5,087 bases of DNA, taken from positions 1 to 5,087 of the forward strand of contig JAEOST010000624.1 of NCBI GenBank assembly GCA_016840245.1, written 5' to 3'. Below the pieces are notes generated by a model. The model did not search any database. It was given only the letters and a program-made list of their open reading frames with translations, and was not told the DNA's origin. This stretch comes from Candidatus Thorarchaeota archaeon. Its GTDB lineage: Archaea; Asgardarchaeota; Thorarchaeia; Thorarchaeales; Thorarchaeaceae. Within the stretch, counting starts at the first letter, position 1. Each line of letters begins with the position of its first letter. Shown piece after piece: positions 1 through 5,087 of the stretch. Made by a program: the position numbers and the translations under genes.

Positions 1-167
1 ATCGTGAACCACTGGGTCTCCCCTTCGCAACAGGTTGTGTTGGATCTGGAGGTCATAGTCATGGATTTGATGAATTCTTCCGTGTTGATGGTACTGACAA
101 AGTAGATGGTATCTCAGGTTATGTAAAATGCGTTGCGTCGCTCATCTATGAATTTGGCGGGACTTAG
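1..167 (+). CDS. C-terminal end of a probable M20-family metallopeptidase/deacylase (5' part outside window)
   Basis: An open frame runs from the window edge (first complete codon at base 3) to a TAG stop at 165-167, giving 54 residues of a C-terminus. It contains GLPFATGCVGSGGHSHGFDE and ends in a helix-like stretch before the stop. The pattern 'small-residue loop, H-x-x-x-E, aromatic/hydrophobic, about 10 residues, terminal helix' resembles the end of M20 metallohydrolases (ArgE, DapE and carboxypeptidase G2 relatives), where aHxxxE carries the last metal-ligand histidine. Here that would be the second His of GGHSHGFDE (bases 60-62). M20 enzymes hydrolyse amide bonds of acylated amino acids or peptides in the cytoplasm. 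The fit to neighbouring amino-acid hydrolases is reasonable, but the gene converges on them and need not be co-regulated. The catalytic domain is outside the window, so the family call rests on this one motif. Confidence 0.5.
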   Translation, partial: REPLGLPFATGCVGSGGHSHGFDEFFRVDGTDKVDGISGYVKCVASLIYEFGGT

Positions 168-180
168 AAAAAGAAAAGAT

Positions 181-216
181 GGAACATATCGTAGACTATG
201 GATATGTTCCTTTCTT
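181..216. terminator. Bidirectional terminator between convergent genes
   Basis: GGAACATATC (181-190) and GATATGTTCC (201-210) form a perfect 10-bp inverted repeat around a 10-nt loop. On the plus strand it is followed by TTTCTT (211-216). On the minus strand it is followed by a T-rich tract, because plus-strand bases 167-180 are almost all purine (GAAAAAGAAAAGAT). It begins 14 nt after the plus-strand stop codon. The right arm encodes the last residues of the minus-strand cupin gene, whose TAG stop (198-196) lies in the loop. The arrangement fits transcription ending from both sides. Archaeal polymerase mainly needs the T-tract, so the hairpin may instead stabilise the 3' ends. It has not been tested. 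Confidence 0.7.
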
Positions 217-597
217 CAGAATTGTCACCAATCTGCCCTTACCACTCAGTACTCTCTGAGTATGGGGAACCTCTTTTGGAATAAAAACAGTGACTGGTGC
301 TTCAACATTGTACACCTCATCCTCAAAAATCACTTCGATTTTCATTGGATCTGTGTTTCCTGGAAAGCTCAGAAATATGAAGACCTGATCAACGTCGTGA
401 GTGTGTAATTCGACATACGCAGGAGCTTCTTTTGGTACATCTTGGATATATCGAGTTGTTACACGAACATCTGCATCTGGATGATGTAGATTATCAAGAA
501 GCACATATGACATTCCGGTCTGTTTGATGATTTTACTATCATGATGTGGAATGTCTTCACTTTCTCTAGGTTTCAGGAAATTTCCTTCATATTTCAT
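196..597 (-). CDS. Small single-domain cupin protein
   Basis: This 133-aa protein has one cupin beta-barrel. Cupin motif 1 is seen as LHTHDVDQVFIF (H65, H67), and motif 2 as VFIPKEVPHTQ (P107, H112), each flanked by short beta-strand-like segments. H65, H67 and H112 are the expected metal-binding histidines. The glutamate usual in motif 1 is replaced by Q71 (or D70), so the metal site may be altered. There is no signal peptide or membrane segment, and the size is typical of a stand-alone cupin. The ATG at 597 has GAGG 8 nt upstream (609-606), overlapping the TGA stop of the M24 gene, so translation is probably coupled. It is the last gene of the operon, with a 10-nt gap. Cupins of this size include dioxygenases, isomerases, lyases and ligand-binding regulators. 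The sequence does not say which, and a role acting on the operon's substrate is inference. Confidence 0.75.
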   Translation of the reverse strand: MKYEGNFLKPRESEDIPHHDSKIIKQTGMSYVLLDNLHHPDADVRVTTRYIQDVPKEAPAYVELHTHDVDQVFIFLSFPGNTDPMKIEVIFEDEVYNVEAPVTVFIPKEVPHTQRVLSGKGRLVTILKKGTYP

Positions 598-607
598 GAC
601 TTTAGCC

Positions 608-1777
608 TCAGATCTCGAGTTCTTTGCTCAGGTTTGGTGTAAATACTTCGACACCATCGGATTGTACGTGCATTACATCTTCAGCATTGAATCCACCAAC
701 ACCTGTCCAGTAATATGGTACTTCAACACACAGAACCATGTCCTCTTGAACAAGTGTATCGTTATTTGGTGCAATCAATGGCTCTTCTTCAGTGATAAGC
801 CCAAGTCCATGACCAAAGTGTTTTCTCGTAAACTCAGGAAATCCACTTTCTTGTACTGTTTTCAGTCCCATTTTGAACAAATCAGAGAATTTGACGCCAG
901 GTTTTATCATACTGATGATGTTTTCCTCAGCTTTCACTAAGGCATTGTAAACCTTCTTGACCTTATCTTCTGCTTTTCCTAGGACATGGGTTCTAGCAAA
1001 ATCACATCGATATCCTTTGTAAATTGCTCCACCATCAAAACGCATAATGTCACCTGCCTGAAGTGCTAGGTCAAGTGGTTCACCCCTTCTGACGGTTGCA
1101 GAATGAATACCAATAGTGAAATTCTGATGATGAATCCCTTTAGGTATGTATCCTAAAGAATCCAGTACGGATTGTTGAAATGCACCAAGTATCTCCGCTT
1201 CAGTTGTACCAACTTTGCAAATTGAGAATGCAGCATCAAATGCTTTCTCAGAAACCTCACACACTTTTCTGATTCTCGCAATCTCTTCTGGCAATTTCAC
1301 TGCTCTGATGTTGAGAAATGTCTTAGAGGCATCAATGAATTTTGCATCAGGTAGACTCTTGGTTATATTTCGATAATCTACGATAGGCAAAGTCTTCTCT
1401 TCTATACCGATTTTACCTTTAGTCAAACCCAATTCCTTTACAATTTCCGTCAAAGATTCAACTGGATTCTCATAGACATCGATTTCGTGTGCACCATCTC
1501 TCTGGAAATATGCCCACGTTCTTGTGAATCTGATATCTTTGATTTTAGATGTGAGTTTGGCTAAATCTGCATCCATAGCGGTTGTTGATACAATCACATC
1601 GCCTTCACGAGGTATCAACGCGAATGCCCCTAAACCACTCAAGAATCCTCTAAAGCGGTCAATAAAAGGTATGTAGAGGTCACTAGCGTAGAAGAAATTT
1701 TCAGGAGATGATGCTAAAATTGCATCAAGTCCCAATTCAGTCATTATTGTTTGTGCTCTATCTAGATTGATTGGCAT
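608..1777 (-). CDS. M24-family metallohydrolase (Xaa-Pro peptidase/creatinase/ectoine-hydrolase fold)
   Basis: This 389-aa protein has the two-domain layout of the M24B group: a creatinase-type N-terminal domain (about residues 1-150) and a pita-bread catalytic domain (about 155-389). The dinuclear metal ligands are all visible: D248 (MRFDGG), D259 (YRCDFART), H323 (FGHGLG), E352 (CVEVPYY) and E366 (NAEDVMHV). Their spacing of 11, 64, 29 and 14 residues equals that of Pyrococcus prolidase as I recall it (D209, D220, H284, E313, E327). The family's two accessory histidines appear to be missing. The residue after GIHSATV is Arg230/Arg231 where prolidase has LPH, and the position seven after H323 is E330. 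Simple Xaa-Pro cleavage is therefore doubtful, and a non-peptide amide or ring substrate is possible. It has no signal peptide, so it is probably cytoplasmic. The start at 1777 has AGGTG (1790-1786) 8 nt upstream. It lies 17 nt after the PLP gene and 10 nt before the cupin. Confidence 0.9.
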   Translation of the reverse strand: MPINLDRAQTIMTELGLDAILASSPENFFYASDLYIPFIDRFRGFLSGLGAFALIPREGDVIVSTTAMDADLAKLTSKIKDIRFTRTWAYFQRDGAHEIDVYENPVESLTEIVKELGLTKGKIGIEEKTLPIVDYRNITKSLPDAKFIDASKTFLNIRAVKLPEEIARIRKVCEVSEKAFDAAFSICKVGTTEAEILGAFQQSVLDSLGYIPKGIHHQNFTIGIHSATVRRGEPLDLALQAGDIMRFDGGAIYKGYRCDFARTHVLGKAEDKVKKVYNALVKAEENIISMIKPGVKFSDLFKMGLKTVQESGFPEFTRKHFGHGLGLITEEEPLIAPNNDTLVQEDMVLCVEVPYYWTGVGGFNAEDVMHVQSDGVEVFTPNLSKELEI

Positions 1778-1794
1778 TTAACTAACACCTTCAT

Positions 1795-2865
1795 CTATAC
1801 TATGTATTTGTCATTGGGGTATTCATCCATGTAACGGTCTCGTCTATCAACGATTACAGTTACAACATTTTGCCCCTCTTCTAATCGTTCAGCAACTTTC
1901 ATTGCTGAGTAAACATTAGCTCCAGAAGACATACCACAGTAGATTCCCTCTTCCTGGCAGAGTCTGTTTGCCATCGCCCTGGCATCATCCTGTGTCACTC
2001 CAAACCATTCATTAGGATATCCCGCCTTGTAGACTTTCTCAACAAGCGAATCTTCTGTTATCCATTTCTCAAGACCCAGCATTTCACATATCTTCATTCT
2101 TAGAGGTGGCCTACCCATAGTTTCACTGTTCATGATTCCTGTGCTTATGTCCACCAAGCTAGTTCCTTCATCAGGTACTACACCGAAGGTATATGGCTCG
2201 ACACCATGTTTCTTTAGTGCCTTGGCCACCCCTAAGAATGTAGCTCCGGATCCAATAGAAGCGCCCCATGCATCAATTTGCCCCTCGAGTTGTGTGTAAA
2301 TTTCTTCTCCCATTTTTAAGTGTCCATGCCAGTTGGCATCATTGTATATCTGATCAACCCACACGACATCTGGATCATTGAGTTCCATCTCATACATGTG
2401 GTTCTTTCCGCCGATTATAACAGCAAATCTTCTCTCCTTTTCATCCTCAAATGCATCCAAGATCTCATCATCTGGCAGAGGACAGGGATAGTGATTTGCA
2501 CCAAATGCTGAACTAATTTTGAGTCTTGCACTCTTTTGCTTATCATCAGAATGAAGGAAATGGGCATAAGAACATAATCTGATCTCATAACCCTTCATAG
2601 CACACACAAAGGCAAGAGCAGGAGCTGTGTTACCTGCAGATGCATCGCAGACAACACCTCCCGGTTTCAATTTCTTACCATTCCAAGTTTCACCGCGCTC
2701 AGCGGCCTCGATCATTGCCAATGCCATTCGATCTTTGTAGCTTCCACTTGGATTAAGATGCTCCAATTTCACAAAGACATTTGCTTTGACATCCTTCCCA
2801 ATCCGATTCAGTTTCAGCAGTGGCGTATTTCCAATAACTTCCAGCATACTGTCTACATAGTCCAT
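1795..2865 (-). CDS. Cysteine-synthase-like PLP enzyme (fold type II), divergent active site
   Basis: This 356-aa protein belongs to the cysteine synthase/cystathionine beta-synthase catalytic family and has no C-terminal CBS domains. Landmarks in order are MLEVIGNTPLLKLNRI near the N-terminus; PSGSYKDR with the PLP Schiff-base lysine K44; the substrate-carboxylate loop DASAGNTA (74-81); a region matching the QxxNxxNxxxH segment (DQIYNDANWHGH, 171-182); the PLP-phosphate loop GSGAT (205-209); and GMSSGA (311-316), whose serine contacts the PLP nitrogen. Ordinary cysteine synthases have GGSVKDR, TSGNTG and GTGGT, so V-to-Y43, TSG-to-SAG and GGT-to-GAT are departures around the cofactor. Cysteine, 2,3-diaminopropionate or another beta-replacement or elimination product is possible, and the substrate cannot be read off. 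The start at 2865 has AGGAG (2880-2876) 10 nt upstream. It is 18 nt downstream of the SelA-like gene, so the two PLP enzymes are co-transcribed. Confidence 0.88.
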   Translation of the reverse strand: MDYVDSMLEVIGNTPLLKLNRIGKDVKANVFVKLEHLNPSGSYKDRMALAMIEAAERGETWNGKKLKPGGVVCDASAGNTAPALAFVCAMKGYEIRLCSYAHFLHSDDKQKSARLKISSAFGANHYPCPLPDDEILDAFEDEKERRFAVIIGGKNHMYEMELNDPDVVWVDQIYNDANWHGHLKMGEEIYTQLEGQIDAWGASIGSGATFLGVAKALKKHGVEPYTFGVVPDEGTSLVDISTGIMNSETMGRPPLRMKICEMLGLEKWITEDSLVEKVYKAGYPNEWFGVTQDDARAMANRLCQEEGIYCGMSSGANVYSAMKVAERLEEGQNVVTVIVDRRDRYMDEYPNDKYIV

Positions 2866-2883
2866 ATTACTTCAACTCCTAAT

Positions 2884-4341
2884 TTACTCCATTTTTCCCC
2901 ACTGTGAGATGATTTCAAGAGTGCTTACTAATCCCTTAACCGCTAACTCATATCGATCAACCATTATCTCGTCATTATCATCTAGATTGGATTGACCAAA
3001 TACGATGAAGATATTGCCATCATAGCTCAACGGTGGACGTATTCCAGCCTGAGCAAGTCCATACTGAATGAAGTTTGTTCCAGCGTACATATCTTCAATA
3101 CTGAAAATTGGTAATCCTCTAGAGTCATCCTTCCAAGTGTCGACATAATTGACCTCCACAGCGACACCATTGTAAGATTTAGTCACTCTAACGCCATCTT
3201 GTGAAAGTACATCCGATTTGCTGAAAGCATCTGTAACTATCTTGTGAAGTGTTTCAATATTCTTTCTAAATCGATTTGGATCATCACGCAGTTTTCTGAG
3301 AGCTACAACCAGACCTGCTAGTGCCTCTTTGCCAGGATCAACCATTACATATCCTGCCTTACCAAAAGCAGATGCTGTACCCTGTCGGGCTCCATGTACA
3401 CCCATTGCTTTTCGGATTGGCACCATGACATCCTCCTTTCCGAGCATGAAACCGCATGTTGGACCTCCTGCAGCCTTATCCATACTATAAAACATGACAT
3501 CTGCCATGTTTTTCCTTGGGTCAGTTCCACCAAAAGGCAGGCCACGTGCGTTATCACAGATAAACGGAACATCATACTCCTGTGCGGCTTTTCCGATGTA
3601 TTTCTGTAATTTTGGAACACCCTCACTATCCTTGTCACCATAACCATAACCAACTGTGTCATAGCCAAGCGAAGCGAAACCTGCTAATTTGCCAATGTGG
3701 CGATCAGCTACATTCTTCATTCTTTCAATTGACTTGTCTGGATCAACAGTCGTGAGCATAGGAATTGTATGATATTTTATTCCGTGAACCTCATATCTTG
3801 CACCTTCAAGAGGAACAACCAATGTTTCAAGATTAGCTAACCTCTTTCCTTGAATTCCAAGGTCTCCTGAAGTAACGCCACGGTCAGAGAATAGGTCTTT
3901 GTATTTTGGAGGAAACGGTCTCCCGTACCCTCCCTGATGATGAAGGTGTCGCTCATAAGGTGCAATATAAGCTGATGAATATGTTGACCCTCTACCCTGA
4001 ATTGGGGGAGTGAAGAGTGCTTCATAGGATACCCATAACGCAGCCTCCGCAGTACTAGTTGCTACTGCATCATATGAGTCCCCATAAACATCTTTTACAA
4101 TATCTCTCAATTCGTCAGCAAGTTTCACAAGTTGGATGACCTCTCGACTTGCACTATGCATCGCATCTAGAACATCAATCGGGATAGTTGGTGGTGTTCC
4201 TGAACCTCCACCCAGTCCAAACTTTCCCTTGATATCGTCAGGTATTCCAAGTGAATCTACAGCTTCTCGAATTTCAGAAAAAATACTCGCTTTATTTTGC
4301 TGAAGTTTCTGATATATTCGGAATTTATGAGGCCCGGTCAT
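2884..4341 (-). CDS. SelA-like PLP-dependent enzyme (fold type I), function unknown
   Basis: From the ATG at 4341 the protein is 485 aa, beginning MTGPHKFRIYQ. The large PLP domain shows a cofactor-stacking region YDAVATSTAEAALWVSYEA (90-108), an aspartate for the pyridine nitrogen in FICDNARGLPFGG (D263), and the Schiff-base lysine K289 in MFYSMDKAAGGPTCGFMLG. The last motif closely resembles the 'GDKLLGGPQAG' site of bacterial SelA and of SelA-like lyases such as D-glucosaminate-6-phosphate ammonia lyase. An aromatic, His- and Pro-rich stretch (about 113-150) looks like an insertion. Nothing indicates a tRNA substrate, so selenocysteine synthesis should not be assumed; an amino-acid lyase or transferase is more likely from context. 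The frame stays open upstream to an ATG at 4443, but that extension crosses the TATA box and overlaps the divergent gene, and its residues look like translated AT-rich spacer. It is the first gene of the operon. Confidence 0.8.
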   Translation of the reverse strand: MTGPHKFRIYQKLQQNKASIFSEIREAVDSLGIPDDIKGKFGLGGGSGTPPTIPIDVLDAMHSASREVIQLVKLADELRDIVKDVYGDSYDAVATSTAEAALWVSYEALFTPPIQGRGSTYSSAYIAPYERHLHHQGGYGRPFPPKYKDLFSDRGVTSGDLGIQGKRLANLETLVVPLEGARYEVHGIKYHTIPMLTTVDPDKSIERMKNVADRHIGKLAGFASLGYDTVGYGYGDKDSEGVPKLQKYIGKAAQEYDVPFICDNARGLPFGGTDPRKNMADVMFYSMDKAAGGPTCGFMLGKEDVMVPIRKAMGVHGARQGTASAFGKAGYVMVDPGKEALAGLVVALRKLRDDPNRFRKNIETLHKIVTDAFSKSDVLSQDGVRVTKSYNGVAVEVNYVDTWKDDSRGLPIFSIEDMYAGTNFIQYGLAQAGIRPPLSYDGNIFIVFGQSNLDDNDEIMVDRYELAVKGLVSTLEIISQWGKME

Positions 4342-4409
4342 GATAATCGGAATAATAAAAATCACCTTTATATATTCTATGTCCCGTCCATAATAATGAG
4401 GAAAATTAT
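4342..4409. promoter_or_regulatory. Divergent archaeal promoter region with a shared TATA-like core
   Basis: This 68-bp gap separates the minus-strand operon from the plus-strand AstE/AspA-like gene. It contains TTTATATA (4367-4374), which reads TATATAAA on the minus strand. For the operon, the A-rich TAGAA just upstream resembles a BRE, and a start site about 25 nt downstream of the box would fall within a few bases of the ATG at 4341, giving a leaderless or nearly leaderless mRNA. For the plus-strand gene the same spacing puts the start site near 4396, leaving a short leader that contains the GAGG site. The plus-strand gene could instead use the AT-rich AATAATAAAAAT at 4351-4362. One box may therefore drive both genes. 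No regulator-binding palindrome is convincing. Confidence 0.55.
4398..4401 (+). promoter_or_regulatory. Ribosome binding site GAGG of the AstE/AspA-like gene
   Basis: GAGG lies 8 nt before the ATG at 4410. It is the only good Shine-Dalgarno match in the region and fixes that ATG as the start. No other ATG lies in frame between it and the TATA box. A nearby ATG at 4396-4398 is in a different frame and soon reaches a stop. Confidence 0.65.
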
Positions 4410-5087
4410 ATGGATTTTCATGATATTTTGAAAATAATCTCAAAGAAAGGTGAACGAATTAGCGGATGGCTTCCTGTATCTACAAGGTCCGATGGTTCAC
4501 CTCTTGGAATACCAGTCATAGTAGTTAACGGTGTGAAGCCAGGTCCAACCTTACTACTAGAAGCGTGTTGTCATGGTGATGAAACCGAAGGTACTCTATC
4601 AATCATTAAAATGATGAACGAGTTGAATCCCGCGGATTTATCCGGTTCCATAGTAGCAGTACCTGTTCTAAATATTCGAGCATATGAAACGGGAACACGT
4701 GGAAATCCAGACGAACGTTATAATTATGATATGAATAGACTCTTTCCAGGGAATCCTTCTGGATCTGTTTCTCAACGATTTGTACATGTTTATTTCACCA
4801 ATATTGTGAAACACATGGACTATGTCGTTTCTCTCCACGGTGGAGGTGGACTCTTCTATCTAATTAACCGGATAATGATTAGTGCCGATCCAAAATCGAT
4901 TGAACTCGGGAAAGCTGTCGGACCAGATTGGAAGCTTCTTCATGAAAGTCATCATCCTAACACTCTCTTGAACTCCTGTGGCGATGAAGGTATACCGTGT
5001 GTTATTCTTGAGTTAGGCGGAGCAAACAATAGAATGCCAGATATGCTAGAAGAAAACACTTCAATCTTCAAGAGCGCAATTCAGAAT
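4410..5087 (+). CDS. AstE/AspA-family zinc hydrolase (N-acyl amino acid deacylase), 3' end outside window
   Basis: The frame is open from ATG 4410 to the window edge, giving 226 residues of an incomplete protein. The family signature is clear: VNGVKPGPTLLLEACCHGDE gives zinc ligands H55 and E58; LSGSIVAVPVLNIRAY matches the conserved strand and Asn-Pro-like region; YDMNRLFPG (107-114) matches the DxNRxFPG substrate-binding motif; SLHGGGG supplies the third ligand H143; and VILELGGANN supplies the probable catalytic E201. Relatives remove an acyl group from the alpha- or side-chain nitrogen of amino acids: succinylglutamate desuccinylase, aspartoacylase, and the N-acetyl-diaminobutyrate deacetylase DoeB/EutE. 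The usual DLH triplet is SLH here (S141), a substitution next to the zinc ligand. It is divergent from the PLP/M24 operon and may share its promoter, which suggests a common pathway. The exact substrate is unknown, and the C-terminal domain cannot be seen. Confidence 0.85.
   Translation, partial: MDFHDILKIISKKGERISGWLPVSTRSDGSPLGIPVIVVNGVKPGPTLLLEACCHGDETEGTLSIIKMMNELNPADLSGSIVAVPVLNIRAYETGTRGNPDERYNYDMNRLFPGNPSGSVSQRFVHVYFTNIVKHMDYVVSLHGGGGLFYLINRIMISADPKSIELGKAVGPDWKLLHESHHPNTLLNSCGDEGIPCVILELGGANNRMPDMLEENTSIFKSAIQN

Larger units (their letters stand above)
196..4341 (-). other. Four-gene operon: SelA-like, cysteine-synthase-like, M24 hydrolase, cupin
   Basis: The four minus-strand genes follow each other with gaps of 18, 17 and 10 nt. 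Each downstream gene has its own purine-rich ribosome site in the gap (AGGAG, AGGTG, GAGG), and the last overlaps the preceding stop codon. The only credible promoter is upstream of 4341 and the only credible terminator is at 181-210. These genes are therefore most likely one transcript and functionally linked. That they share a pathway is inference from this arrangement. Confidence 0.8.

Noticed and set aside
602..610. TGA stop of the M24 gene as a possible selenocysteine codon, given the SelA-like gene nearby
   Set aside because: Only one sense codon follows before a TAA (604-602), so read-through adds nothing. The metal ligands are all upstream, and no SECIS-like hairpin is apparent.
551..940. 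Plus-strand open frame opposite the M24 and cupin genes
   Set aside because: It is antisense to two clear genes. Its translation is rich in Phe, Cys and Trp without any family motif, and no ribosome site or promoter is evident.
3345..3668. Minus-strand open frame inside the SelA-like gene in another frame
   Set aside because: It is fully contained in a gene with strong motifs in the main frame. Its translation is rich in Met and Val with no recognisable domain.
4388..4413. Imperfect palindrome CCATAAT...ATTATATGG around the plus-strand start codon
   Set aside because: The arms need a 2-nt bulge and are mostly A/T, so it is too weak to call an operator.
4338..4425. Direct repeat TCATGATA at 4338-4345 and 4418-4425 flanking the intergenic region
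   Set aside because: An 8-bp match in AT-rich sequence is easily due to chance, and both copies lie at or inside coding sequence.
4342..4443. N-terminal extension of the SelA-like protein to the ATG at 4443 (34 more residues)
   Set aside because: It would overlap the start of the divergent gene and run through the TATA box. The residues are low-complexity and Ile/Tyr/Phe-rich, as expected from AT-rich spacer, and the sequence becomes protein-like from the ATG at 4341.
1..5087. tRNA or rRNA genes, CRISPR arrays, insertion sequences and riboswitches
   Set aside because: No cloverleaf, repeat-spacer pattern, transposase or terminal repeats were seen. Almost all of the window is coding, and the only gaps are 28 bp, 10 bp, 17 bp, 18 bp and 68 bp.

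Overview
The window looks like part of an archaeal genome, moderately AT-rich by eye. The evidence is the gene starts. The divergent intergenic region carries a TTTATATA-type TATA box and no convincing bacterial -35/-10 pair. One gene appears to start almost at its transcript's 5' end (nearly leaderless), and the others have purine-rich Shine-Dalgarno sites 8-10 nt before ATG. An uncultured archaeal lineage, possibly Asgard-like, is a guess that the sequence alone cannot settle.

Layout: positions 1-167 hold the 3' end of a plus-strand gene, probably an M20-family metallopeptidase or deacylase. It converges on a four-gene minus-strand operon. The two transcription units meet at a perfect 10-bp inverted repeat (181-210) that looks like a two-way terminator. 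Read in its own direction (from 4341 down to 196), the operon encodes a SelA-like fold-type I PLP enzyme (485 aa), a cysteine-synthase-like fold-type II PLP enzyme (356 aa), an M24 'pita-bread' metallohydrolase (389 aa) and a small cupin (133 aa). The gaps are 18, 17 and 10 nt. A short intergenic region (4342-4409) separates the operon from a divergent plus-strand gene (4410 to the window end, incomplete). That gene encodes a zinc hydrolase of the succinylglutamate desuccinylase/aspartoacylase (AstE/AspA) family.

How they may work together: two PLP enzymes that act on amino acids, an M24 C-N hydrolase, an AstE/AspA-type N-deacylase, a probable M20 hydrolase and a cupin suggest catabolism or remodelling of a modified (N-acylated, cyclic or peptide-linked) amino acid. 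The combination recalls bacterial ectoine utilisation, where an M24 hydrolase (DoeA/EutD), an AstE/AspA-family deacetylase (DoeB/EutE) and a fold-type II PLP enzyme (EutB) occur together. The SelA-like enzyme and the active-site changes seen here argue against simple identity with that pathway. The actual substrate is unknown. The most notable detail is in the M24 enzyme: all five metal ligands are present with spacing identical to prolidase, but both accessory catalytic histidines of the family appear to be replaced.
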